Source: Jackrogersella multiformis (taxonomy: Eukaryota; Ascomycota; Sordariomycetes; Xylariales; Hypoxylaceae). Taken from it: a stretch of 64,000 bases of DNA. Shown in pieces: positions 33,714 to 45,688 of this stretch. The notes below the pieces were generated by a model, which was not told the DNA's origin, searched no databases, and was given only the letters and a program-made list of their open reading frames with translations. Made by a program: the position numbers and the translations under genes. Location: positions 930,001 through 994,000 of the forward strand of contig CADCXD010000002.1 of NCBI GenBank assembly GCA_902806575.1. Direction: 5' to 3'. Position 1 is the first letter of the stretch, and every line of letters starts with the position of its first letter.

Positions 33714-36609
33714 ACCAAGCTACGAGAGGCATGTGGCGGGATCTACCCAACTTTCCGTCGTTTATAATTGGTAGATCTCAACATGGGGAGGAGGATACTA
33801 GGAGGCTCGGTCATGGATAATGGATAGTGGGTGATAGGATTCGAGAAGGTAGATCCAAAGGAAAGAGTAACTAAAGTAGAGGTGCTCTCTTGCTTTCCTC
33901 TTCTTAGACGCGAAAGATGACCGAAATTGATTATCGTAATCGACGGCGGACAAAATATAGATTATGACGGCGGTGGAGAAGTTCCATATAGGGAAGTGTT
34001 CGTTTGTATATATTTCCCGTTTCCCGTTTCCCGGAGGACGGTAGGCCGTATATCAAAGTTGTATTGGCTACTATTTTAGCCGACCGTTAGGCGGGAACGG
34101 AACGTGGAGTTGATTACCGGTAAACTTAAAGTTGCACATATTTATTTAAGAGGTAGTTACCTACGTAGGTATTTGGTGGAGAAACGAAACTTTGCCAGCC
34201 GCAAAGCACGAGACAATGTGTTTAATACCTAAGTATCGTATTACAGGGGATGCCGAGCAGCCGAATTGTTTGAAGTACGGGATTGGCAGCTTAATAAGCG
34301 GGTACTCCGACGTAAAGGTTGAACATTGACAAGGTTTGTTCGATACCTACCCAACTAGGTACCTATGTAATTAGGTAGTGTATGTATTAAGTGAAATAAA
34401 TACAAGACAGATGTCTATTCAAAACTGTACCTGCATATAAACCCTCTAGGTATTTACACAAAGACTTAATAATTCACTCCTTGCTTCTGTTAGAGTAACC
34501 AAGGCTATTGTTACAATTGTCTTTTCCTTATTTTATCAGTTGACAAGGTATCTCTCAATGACGTGCCTAGCGACATGTCAGTCCCCATACCTAAAATAAG
34601 AGACAGCGAACCGCACTGTATATATGCAAGCCACTCATGCACATATTTACGCACATACCTACCTAGGTAGGTACCTAGGTATTCGCTACCCATTGGTATT
34701 TACGATGTATGTCGCATGACGTCCCGGAAACCACACGTGGCAATACTAAGTACGTAAATACGCAAGGGTATAATACATGATATTTCTTTTTACCGCAGTC
34801 CCAATAGCTTTCTATAATGATAAGAATCTCGAGTGATTCCTATCCATCATTAGAGATCAATCTTATCCGACGAAATATCGGTGTTTTTAAAGAGATCTCG
34901 GTTAAGTCTACCTAATTAAGGAGGTATAATTAAACCCATGTCTAATTATATGAGGATCCGCCTTACAGTGGTCGAGTATAGACAAGATACCACATCCATT
35001 ACCTGGTATACTATACTATTGTACTATTTTATTCAAAATGTAAAGTCGTTAAAGCTTGAGATATCAGCCTCGTAGCCCCGAACGAGTACGCTTTATTAGG
35101 TATTGGTGTAATATGTTAGTTTCTACTATGATAGTAAAAACAAACATGCCAAGAAATGCAAGCATCGTATCCTAAAAATAAATACATCGTATTGAAAGGA
35201 TTACTAAGTGCAGCTCTCTTTACCTTAGGTGCCTGGTAGTTATAGTGGCCTATTAGGCTTCCCTAACGTGATTGCCGAATACCCGTCTTGGATTTTACAA
35301 GTTTATATTCTCGACTTTCCAAGCCAAATTGTAGTATTACAAGTAGAAAAACACTTGGAGAAAAAAAGGGGGGTTAATTACACATATATCTAGCGTTTTT
35401 GTCATATGTCGCTAAGGGCTCATGGCTTGAATTGCCAGTATGACTTAGGCGAGTAGCGGAGTCTTAAATCCTCGTTTCCATTGGATGCTTACCTACCTGC
35501 CCGGTTAGGTATTTATAGACCACCTGCATACATAACATAGGTATAGATCGTATTAGGTGCTACAAGTCTCGGGAGAAAGGTATCACAACTGACGTAAAAA
35601 CTTCAGTGTGGGTATTCAGGAGTTATTAGCATCGAGATATCTAGATCCGACGAGGTACAAGTAGATAGGCAGATGCGAGCGGTCGTTAAGTTAAAGGTAA
35701 CAACTAAAGATGCCTTAAAGACATTGGATGGTTTAGGTAGGTTACGTAGTAAGTAGATCTGGGAATTGTACATAAGCAAGGGGTTATTTGTGGGTCTATG
35801 TGCTGCAAACTTGTCCGTGTACCTGATCAACCTCGTGGCCGATCGTTGCTACCTGGGTAATTAATATTAACAGCATTGATACATTATTTTAATTGTTAAA
35901 GACGCCTGCTATCATTGGTTCCATCGTGATTAATCTACTGTTAAGATATAAAACCTGTTTAAAACTTTAAAGAATCTGCTCGTGGCAATTACCTAAGCTT
36001 TTAGGTAGTCGGGTTTTTTTCCCTTCTTTTTGTTCTTCCTAGCGGCTTCGATCGTTACACAGGCATGTGCTAGTCCTGAGGTTCCAAGGTCATTCCTCCT
36101 TCTGTCGAATATACAAAGTTTAGTACCTGACACCAATTCTTAGCCGGAGCGCAAGCGCATTTTCAGCCGAACGAACCCGCATACTTGCTACTATGAAATC
36201 TCACATATACCTCTACACATTCATGAATCGCTGAATAGCTGAATAGCTGAATCGCAAATTTGTTATAAGACATAATCTGGTCATTTTCATCCTAACACTC
36301 CTTCGTCCGCAGTCTCTCTCTATCTTGTAATTTAGTGTCGGACAAATCAGAGATTGTCTTGTGTTGAGTTGCGACTTGCAACAGGCTGATCTCCAGATCT
36401 GCATCTGGACATCTGTCCACCCTCCACCGTTCTTGTGCATGGCGAAGAAAATAATGGACCTCGTTACACATCATTTCTCCTGATAATTTATATCACAAAT
36501 GCACCTTCGACTATTTCTTTACTTAATGAACTTGAAACGACATCTATATCTTCTTCCACGCTCCGGGTAGAGCCATCAGCGAAATACCGAGATCCCCCAC
36601 CAGCGCACT
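33714..36609. other. Long AT-rich intergenic region (2.9 kb)
   Basis: No gene is recognised. It serves as the divergent promoter zone for the transporter (leftward) and the dehydratase (rightward). TTTCCCG occurs in three tandem copies at about 34012-34033. A CCTAGG palindrome cluster lies at 34655-34682. GAATAGCT-type tandem copies lie at 36230-36253. All short frames lack signatures. Confidence 0.55.
34655..34682. repeat. ACCTACCTAGGTAGGTACC palindrome
   Basis: Near-perfect inverted repeat centred on CCTAGG, followed at once by a second TACCTAGGTA. It could form a hairpin; no gene is adjacent. Confidence 0.75.
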
Positions 36610-38067
36610 ATGACGGCGCCACATCTGAGAGGCACCAATGGGGTGCATTGTAAGTGTTCGCCCGCAACGTCACCGAAGTCGACCGATATGACTTACCACC
36701 TTTGAGTATGTAGCCGCAACCACTAAACTCACAAAGCCCAGATTCTTCGAGGATTACGGGATATGGAAACAAGCTCCTATCTTGACTGGATCTACTAAGT
36801 TCGAATCTCTACCAGATGTCAAAAACATCATGATCACGGGCGGTGCTGGCTTCATGTGAGTTTCTATTTTATACATATAGGTTGTTGTTGTTGTTTCGCA
36901 AGTCTCATGGTCATGGTTCGGCTCTGCAGCTAACGAATACCTGAAGCGCATGTTGGCTCGTTCGTCATCTCACATTGACTTATCCACAAGCCTACAACAT
37001 CGTGTCCTTTGACAAATTGGACTATTGCTCCTCGTTGAATAACACTCGTATGCTTAATGATAAACGAAATTTCACCTTCTATCATGGCGACATCACCAAC
37101 CCTTCCGAAGTGCTCGACTGTATGGAGCGCTATAACATAGACACTATCTTCCATTTCGCAGCGCAGTCGCATGTCGACTTGAGCTTTGGGAATTCCTATG
37201 GGTTTACCCACACAAACGTATATGGCACCCACGTCATGCTAGAAAGTGCGAAGAAGATCAGGATCAAGCGCTTTATCCATATATCTACTGATGAAGTGTA
37301 CGGTGAGGTGAAGGACGATGACGACGACTTACTTGAAACGAGCATTCTGTCTCCAACTAATCCTTACGCTGCTAGCAAGGCTGCGGCTGAAATGCTCGTA
37401 CACTCTTACATGAAGAGCTTCAAGCTCCCAGTTATTATTGTCAGGAGCAACAATGTTTACGGGCCACATCAATTTCCCGAGAGTAGGCGACAGACCTTGA
37501 CTCTTCATGACGATTGCGCACCTTGTTAACCTCAAAATAGAGATCATTCCAAAATTTACCTGCCTCCTGAATCGTCAGAGGCCAACGGTGCTCCACGGAG
37601 ATGGGAGCCCCACCCGAAGATATTTATATGCTGGCGATGCAGCCGACGCGTTTGATACGATTCTGCATAAAGGTAGTCTCGGCCAAGTCTACAATGTGGG
37701 ATCTCATGATGAGATCTCGAACATCCAGCTGTGTAGGATGCTACTAAAGGAGATGGACATCCCCCATGAGACTCAAGAGGACTTCAACAAATGGGTGAAA
37801 TATACACATGATAGGCCGTTCAACGATCATCGATACGCCATTGACGCCACCAAACTCCGACGCCTCGGCTGGAACCAGAAGACTTCTTTCATTGACGGCT
37901 TGAGAACCACCGTTGATTGGTATAAGCGCTTCGGCGAAGAGTGGTGGGGAGACATTAGCAAAGTCCTCAGCCCTTTCCCGATTGTCGTCGAGGCTGAGGT
38001 AGTGTCTGATAAAGAGGAAATATGCGATGAGCCTCAACGGCCGAAGAAGCGAAAGTCGCCTAGCTAA
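36610..38067 (+). CDS. Nucleotide-sugar 4,6-dehydratase (RmlB-like SDR)
   Basis: Four exons (36610-36649, 36714-36855, 36947-37482, 37541-38067) give 414 residues. It is an extended short-chain dehydrogenase. The NAD-binding GGAGFI lies at about 56-61 and is split by intron 2. 'HGDITNP', 'FHFAAQSHVDLSFGN', 'STDEVYGE', the catalytic Y201-x3-K205 in NPYAASK and 'RSNNVYGPHQFPE' are all present. The family forms 4-keto-6-deoxy sugars. In related fungi such an enzyme makes UDP-4-keto-6-deoxyglucose on the way to UDP-rhamnose; this substrate is inference. The unusual C-terminus ends in RPKKRKSPS, like a nuclear signal. Exons 2-4 are firm. Exon 1 is less sure: ATG 36610 with a GTAAGT donor was chosen, but another N-terminus in a different upstream frame, spliced to an acceptor near 36743, is possible. 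Confidence 0.88.
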
Positions 38068-40001
38068 TGGCCGTAGAGCTGGTGTCCACATCTACGTAGG
38101 GGTCAATGACCCTCGCTTACGTAATCTGCCCCTGACACTATCCCGAGGAATGAATGCATTGCTGGAGTTAGGGCTTATTTGCAGGACGAATATCGAATTT
38201 TAGGGGGATAGAGAGCATCGTCTCATTACGATATAGATACCATGGAGGATGCAAGCGATAATACAGGATTCTCATTGCTATTCGTTATTCTAATAGCCGA
38301 ATGCTAGGGCGTTATCGATGTGACTGGTAGACTCTGAATAGCCCTAGAGATATGAACATTTTCGAACAAGCTTGCATTATATTAAGCAGACTGCAGCGAT
38401 TATAAATGTGCAGGTCTAATAAAAGTGTCGGTCAAGGCTTTGAGAATACATTATACCTAAACCCTAACGACAATATCCATCTTAACATCACATCTTATAG
38501 AACTTTCCCCTACTCGGAATTATTCAGCTCTTCCGGGCGTCATGCATACTTTAACCCTCCGAGCCGGCGTGTCGATCCTAGCTTCTGTAGCCGTGACCGG
38601 GGTTTCGGTTCAGTAGAGTCCCAATGAAATCATGCGCAGAGTGTCCTAATGTTCCTGGAGCGTAGCAGCGCATCTATCGCTTATTAGAAGAGGAATAGAT
38701 CGGACGAGGAGGACGAAAAATTTCTTTTCTTTTTTCATTATTTTACTCGAATTTACAAATTTGCGAGAACATGTACTAGCTACTGCTAGTACTATATGGG
38801 TCCAACCATTCGACTTCTTCTTGAGCTGAGTCAAGGAATCAAATACTCCTTATAGTATGGTCTATTAATATCAAATATATTGAAAAATACGACCTTATCA
38901 GTTACGATTTTAAAGCGAAGCATACCTCTCTAGTGTAGATATGTACCTAGGTAAGTAGTAAGCTAGTAGCTTAAAGAAAGGTATCCTTCATGACGGTACC
39001 TAGGAACGGCTAGAAGACGGGATTTTCCATCTAGTTGGGTCCAATAAAATAAGAATGCTTAAGTACCTAGGCCCTTGGGTCTCACATATTACCAACGTTG
39101 AGCCAATGCTAATCACTCGCTTTTTAAGGCGTTCTGCATAGGTAGTATGAAATATTTTCAAAGTTGTAGCCGAAGTTGAAAGGCTGCATATAATACATCC
39201 CTAACTGGGGTGCCTATGCGCAATGCCTAGGTACATGTGGTGTAGTAGTGTATGTACTACCTAGTACTACCCGTCCAGATTAAATAGGTAAGTGAATAGG
39301 GGAACTCCCGCTGGCATGGGGGTTGCATGGGGAAGGGTGTACCCTGTTTTTGACTCCACGTTGCAGTACCTAAGTGTTAGAGGAGACCACTCATTGGATG
39401 GAATAGGACTCGAACGTCGCACCCAACTCTCACCACCCCCAAACCGTCGTTTACCATTTTACAGAACCTTGAAAGTTTAAGGTAGCTGATGATCAAATTC
39501 GGTAGCCAATAGTTATCTTACTCCTTCCATTCACCGTCCTCCGCTTTCCTCGTGGCCCATTTTCCCCAGCTTGTAAAACATTCCAGTCGCTCATTCTGTT
39601 ACACTAACACTACCTAATTATATGAAATTCGTAGTGACTCCATCCCTATTCCTATACTTACCCATATCTATTTGTGTATAATCTCCGCGGAGCTAAAATA
39701 TAAACTTCTCGATCGTCTAGACACCTAGCCTCACAAACTAAAGGCGCTCCGTGATCACCGCCCGCTCGCTAATGGATTCGTCATTTGATTATCTATGATT
39801 ATCAACAGAGAAAAATATAGTCTACCTACTGGATAATATCGAAAGCGACTTGCGCAAGCCCCCCGGGACCGAAATAGACGAGGTAGCCGAGCCGTTCGAA
39901 TTTCCGAGTTGCTGGAAGGCTATGACATTGGCCAGAGGACCGAGGAGAAACTGTCTGACTAATACCGCATCCACGACTAATAACCCTCTAATGTAACTGT
40001 G
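38068..40001. other. Intergenic region, no gene seen
   Basis: About 1.9 kb of AT-rich sequence with scattered CCTAGG words (near 38945, 38999, 39066, 39226). A tRNA-like T-arm near 39410 was examined and does not fold. The last 300 bp are the likely promoter of the methyltransferase gene. Confidence 0.55.
39991..39996 (+). promoter_or_regulatory. Start-stop element (ATGTAA) before the methyltransferase
   Basis: An ATG followed directly by TAA ends 5 nt before the predicted start codon at 40002. Start-stop elements are minimal uORFs that can hold ribosomes at the leader. Whether it lies in the mRNA is not known. Confidence 0.45.
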
Positions 40002-41604
40002 ATGAAGAGAAAAAGAGGAAAAAAAGGAAAAGGGAAAAAAGGAAGAGGACTGGCTGGGCTATCGGATGCGCCATCTGAAATCATGCCGTCGCAGGCGACT
40101 AGCGTGACTGACTCGTCTGTCGGTCCACAAAGTACCGATTATGGCCGTAGTGTAGGCATCTCCGAACTTCCTGTACCAGAACTAGATGGCGACATCTCTA
40201 CCGAGGATTTCTCAAGCGACTATTTGAGTGCGTGGACGGCAAGTGGCCTGGAACCGGAGGGTCGCATAGTAGAGCGGAATGATGAGATAACGACGAGCAA
40301 CTTGGACGCCGCCTCCGTCTATTCCCCGAGTCATTATCCGGTTCCTTCCATGGCATATCGGGTAGAGGAGCCATTCGAAGATGACGATACACTAGAAGAA
40401 GACACCACCTTGTAAGCTCACATTGAGATTGTTAGTAATGCGACGGATCATACTAATGCCGAATAGAGACTCGACGCGATCCATCAACGAACTGGATCTC
40501 AACTACGTTATAGAACATGGTCGACGGTATTGCGGATCATATCATATGCCAAACGATGACGACGAGCAGGTCCGGTTGCAGTTAATTAACCAGGTTTACC
40601 TAAAGACATTCGACGGTGAATTAACAAGTGTTCCTTTAGAAACGCCAACACATATCCTGGATATTGGCACTGGCGTCGGTGAATGGGCCATAGATATGGC
40701 CGAGCTCTATCCTGATTGCGAAGTAACCGGAACTGATATCGCCAACATATTTGAACGCCGTGCTCCTCAGAATGTTTACTGGGAGATTGATGATGCCGAG
40801 GTAGAATGGGAGCGACCGCTGAACCACTATGATTTAGTACATCTACGAGACATGTCAGGATCGTTTTCTGATTGGCAATATATATACAGATCCGCCTTCG
40901 ACTGTATTAAACCGGGTGGGTGGATCGAGTTGTTGGACTTCGATGACCAGAAAGGGATGACGAATTTTCACTCACTCTTCGAAAACGGCTCAATGGTACG
41001 CAAGGTGGCAGACGATCTCACCGAAGCTTCTATTTTGCATGGGAGGCCGCATGGAGTATCTCATCTAGAACCTAGGTTTCTGGTTAATGCGGGCTATGTT
41101 GATGTCCAACTGACCGAGCACGCTATTCCTCTAAGGACAGAAGATGGCTCAACTGGGAAGTTTTGGCTTCTCGCCATGTTAAACGGGGTCGAGTCGATAT
41201 GTTTGAGGCTTCTGACCAAATACAAAGGGTGGGCCCCGGAGGAGGTCCGTCTAGCTTGCGACATGATCGGCCAGGAGCTAATGACGATGGCACTCAATCC
41301 TAAGAGATCAAGGGGTTTTGTCATCAAGGTTAGGGTATTGAAAGGGAGGAAACCAGGTCCACTCAGTCGTTGGTCGAGGGGACCATCTCGTGAACCTAGC
41401 CAGTTGATGCAGCAGAAGCTGGTCGAGATGCTGGACGAAAACGATGCAGACGAGAGCAATCCAGCAGATGGAGAAAGCGGATATCTTTCCTTACCGTCTG
41501 AAGAGCCAAGAAGCGCTGCACAGAGTAAATCGGTTGGCTCCAGCCCGGAACAGAAACATCCGGCTGACACTAAGACACCGTCAGGTACTGAGTCAACGGA
41601 GTGA
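40002..41604 (+). CDS. Class I SAM-dependent methyltransferase
   Basis: Two exons, 40002-40411 and 40467-41604 (55-bp intron with TACTAAT branch), encode 515 residues. The N-terminus is highly basic (KRKRGKKGKGKKGRG) and is followed by an acidic, Ser-rich disordered region to about 135. The Rossmann-type core starts after the intron. Motif I (HILDIGTGVGEW) lies at about 199-210, followed by an acidic post-I 'VTGTDIA' and motif 'FDCIKPGGWIELLDF'. This pattern is shared by the large family of fungal LaeA/UMTA-like methyltransferases, whose substrates are mostly unknown. The C-terminal 90 residues are Pro/Ser/Glu-rich. The basic N-terminus could direct it to the nucleus (inference). ATG 40002 is the first Met of the frame. 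Confidence 0.9.
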
Positions 41605-42633
41605 CGACGGTCTAGCACATATTACGGAATGATCAAACACCTGACGGTGGTCATCCAGGAGTGACCAACGAGAATCGTATAAGCTGTTCTAAGCAGCAGA
41701 GTTAGCGCGTTGTGTACGGAAACCCCACGGAGCAGATGATGGTCGATATTCTGATATAAAACAGCAAATCTCGTCGCGGCGAGTCGGCAGATGCTCAGCT
41801 TCCATTTCCGATACCGACCAGATGATGATACAACCTAGAACCAAAAGAGCTACTGTAATGCGGAATACTCACGATATTCATGCCTCGACGAATGACCAGA
41901 ACGAGTTGGGCCTTGTTACCATCTTCCATATCTATGAAGGTATGGGGCAATATGGGTTAAGTAACCTCGCCTCAACCCGCCTTTTAGCCCCAAGGGGCAC
42001 TTGTTTTTGTTTTTTATTACTTTATTATATAATTATAGTGTTGGAGAGAGGAATATATCCAAATGCTAGGATATAGTAAGATATTATAGTATGAGGAGAC
42101 TGGGTCAGAGCGAGGTTATCTGTGCATAGCGTATTCATATCCACGATTGAGATCTGTTGCATTATAGCATAGCAAATAGCATATAGGCGGCAAGCTCTTT
42201 AGGATTATTATGGATTTATCATATAATTGAAATCAAATTATAAATCATACTCTGAATGTAGTTGTTTGGTTTGAGCTTTACTTAGGTACGAAGCTTCGAA
42301 TGTTTAAACTGTATTCAACAAGCTTTGATGAATGATGTCAGTCTCAGTCGGGTACTATCGGACTTGCCATATGTACTATGTAGGTACCTCTACGGCTGCA
42401 TTATTTGCATAGCATACCCCACTTCCTATACTTTCTATGTCAATAGTGTATAACTAAGTTTAGGTACCCACCGGATGTACCTAGCTCTTGTCGACAGACC
42501 GGACCGAGCTCTAAACTCATCACCAAATACCTAATATCGTCTCTACTACCTAAACGACGACGACGACATCTTACAACCGACTTTGCGACCAGTCGCGAAT
42601 TGACCATTCCAACATGACCAGGTAGACTTCCAG
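41605..42633. other. Spacer between methyltransferase and VPS18
   Basis: About 1 kb of AT-rich sequence with no recognisable gene. It must hold the methyltransferase terminator and the VPS18 promoter. A repeated GACGACGAC stretch lies near 42555. Confidence 0.6.
42614..42625 (+). promoter_or_regulatory. Three-codon uORF before VPS18
   Basis: ATG ACC AGG TAG ends 8 nt before the VPS18 ATG at 42634. It lies so close to the start that it is probably in the mRNA leader. Confidence 0.5.
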
Positions 42634-45600
42634 ATGGCGCCAGATGCAACGAACGGCTTTGTCGCCACGAACGGCGTCCACGTTCTTACTGATGGGGCTT
42701 TACCCATCTTCGATGTTGAGCCGGTACAGCTCCAATTCTCCATTGCTGCCGACTTCGTTGCAGCCCAAGTCGCCAACAATGTGCTTGTCCTAGCCTTGTC
42801 TAATGGCCGAATATTACGAATTGACCTCAATCGACCAGAAGACATAGATGGTAAGCTCCGTAGTGCCTCTTCTTCACCCTTAACCGACTACAATCTCTAG
42901 GCCGACATTAACAAAGACCGCCTATAGATATCGACCTTCCTAAGCGGATTTCCGAAGTAGGCACCATCCGGCGCATGTTTCTCGACCCAACGGCCTCCCA
43001 TCTGCTTATATGTACCACTCTCGGCGAGAATTACTACCTACATACACAGTCGCGCCAACCGCGACCTCTGAGTCGATTACGCGGTGTCCCAGTCGAGTCT
43101 GTGGCCTGGAATCCGTCGCTTCCCACGGCTACAACACGAGAGATCCTGATAGGCGCTTCAGATGGAAATATATATGAGACGTTTATTGAAACATCGACCG
43201 AGTTCTATAGAAAGGAGGAGAAATACTTGAAAGCGTTGAATAAGCTCCCAGATGGTCCGATCACGGGAGTGTGGGTTGATAATATGGGCGGACAGGTTGA
43301 TGTGAGGAGAGTAGTTATCAGCACCCAGAGCCGTCTATTTCACCTTTCGGGAAAAGTTGGGCGAAGTGGTCACGAAGGAAGCGGTTCCATCTACACGAGA
43401 CTATTCGATTCGGAACAGCCAATTATACACGAGATTTCGCGGGGATCAGCTGCTGCACCTTCTATGCTCGCTATCTCACCAGATTCCCCAGATACAAATG
43501 CTTATGAAGATATAATTCCAGACCGAGCTTTCGCCTGGCTTTCTTCACACGGCGTATATCATGGAAAGCTCCTGACATCCCCAATGAACAATGAGCTGGG
43601 AAATAAGGTGTTTGGAGAATCCAAGCTTGTATCAAAGTCTCAAGCAGTCTCAACAGAGTCCTCGGGACGAAGGAAGACCCCGTCAGAATCCATCGATGCA
43701 ATCGCATTAACGCAGTGGCATATTATTAGTTTAGTCGGCGGCCGCGTTGTCGCGATAAATCGATTAACGGGGTCAGTTGTATACGACCAAACAATTTTAG
43801 ACCAAGGACAGAAAGCCTTAGGTCTCTACGTCGACCAGCAAAAAAATACATTTTGGCTGTTCACTACCCAGGAGATATTCGAGATTGTTGTTAGAGATGA
43901 GGATCGAGATATATGGAGAATCATGCTACAAAGGCAGCAGTTTGATATGGCCATGCAATATGCTCATACCTCGGCGCAGAAGGACGCGGTTTCGACGGCA
44001 TCTGGGGACTACCTCGTCGAGAAAGGGTTATTCGTTGAAGCGGCTGGCGTATATGGCAAAAGCAGTAAGCCATTCGAAGACGTTGCGCTTACTTTTATTG
44101 ACCACGGCCAAAACGATGCCCTACGAAAGTACCTTATCACGAAACTCACGTCATATAAGAAGTCATCTACTATGCAGAGGATGATGATAGCGACGTGGCT
44201 AGTCGAAATATTCATGGCGAAACTCAATTCCCTTGAGGATTCCATTACAATGGAAACAGAGTCGGTCGAAAATGAGAATCGGAAACAGTCACGACATCAG
44301 CTGGATACCGTTCGAAATGAATTCCATGATTTCGTCAATAAGCATAAATCTGACCTCGACCGTAAATCAACTTACGATGTTATTAGTAGCCACGCTCGGG
44401 AAGATGAGCTCCTGTTCTTCGCCAACGCTATAAACGACTACAACTACGTCCTCTCATACTGGGTACAAAGAGAACGGTGGACGGAGACTCTGAATGTGCT
44501 CAAGAAGCAGACAGATCCGGAGGTCTTCTATCGGTACAGCACCGTATTGATGACACACGTCGGGCACGAGTTAGTTGAGATCTTGATGCGACACCCTAAG
44601 CTCAAGCCGCGTAAAATCATACCGGCTCTTCTTGATTATAATAGGACCTTCAGTGGGACGCTCCTCCAGAACCAAGCAGTCCGATACCTACAATTTGTCA
44701 TTAATCAACTTCACTCTACGGACGCGGCTGTTCACAACACCCTTGTCTCTATATACGCATCACACAGGTCTAAAGACGAGTCGGGGCTTCTTGCGTATCT
44801 CGAATCTCAAGGCGAAGAGCCCAACTTCGACCCTGATTTTGCACTTCGTCTCTGTATCCAGCACAAGCGAACGCTCTCATGTGTACACATTTACACGAAC
44901 ATGGGGCAATACGTCCAAGCTGTAGACCTTGCCCTCTCCCACAACGAAATCGAATACGCCTCCATCATCGCAGATCGGCCAATGTCCAACCCCGCCCTCC
45001 GGAAGAAACTATGGCTCGCGGTAGCCCGTAAGGTCATCTCGCAGTCTAATGGCATCAAGACAGCTATCGAATTCCTGAAGCGCTGCGACCTCCTCAAGAT
45101 CGAGGACATGATCCCCTTCTTCCCAGACTTTGTCGTGATAGACGACTTCAAGGACGAGATATGCGACGCGCTCGAGGACTACTCGCGCAACATCGACAGC
45201 CTGAAGAAAGAGATGGACGAGAGCTCGCAGACGGCGGCCAATATCAAGGTCGACATCGCGGGCCTCGACCATCGCTACGCCATCGTAGAGCCCGGGGAGA
45301 AATGCTATGTTTGCGCGCTCCCACTCCTCAGCAGACAGTTCTTCGTGTTCCCGTGCCAGCACGCGTTCCACTCAGACTGTCTGGGCAGGAAGGTGCTGGA
45401 GCAGGCCGGCGTCGGTAAGAGCAGGCGCATCAAGGAATGCCAGGTGCAGATCAGCAAGGGCCTCGTCAACGGTGCAAGGAAGGACGCCATGGTCGCGGAG
45501 CTGGACGCGCTGGTGGCTTCTGCGTGGTAAGTCTGCGAATTTCACTACTGTTTTTATGCTAGAGGGGATAGGACGACAAGGCTAACGAACTGTGCGCGTA

Positions 45601-45688
45601 TAGTATACTGTGCAGCGACTACGCTATCAAGCGGATCGACGAACCCTTCATTACGACGGAGGACGATAAGGGCGAATGGGCCCTATGA
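42634..45688 (+). CDS. vps18: Vacuolar sorting protein Vps18/Pep3
   Basis: Three exons (42634-42850, 42928-45526, 45604-45688; two 77-bp introns) encode 966 residues, close to other Vps18 proteins. It is a core subunit of the HOPS and CORVET tethers at endosomes and the vacuole. The N-terminal half is a beta-propeller region (about 20-370), and the middle is a clathrin-repeat-like helical solenoid. The C-terminus has a RING-type zinc finger beginning CYVC at about 890, then CQHAFHSDC. It is completed after intron 2 by CILC, so the second intron splits the finger. Both junctions keep the frame and use strong donors (GTAAGC, GTAAGT). The last 600 bp of coding sequence are markedly richer in G/C-ending codons than the rest. 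Confidence 0.95.

Noticed and set aside
39400..39430. Possible tRNA T-arm on the minus strand (GTTCGAGTCC)
   Set aside because: The flanking bases do not pair as a T-stem, and no acceptor stem, D-arm or anticodon arm could be placed.
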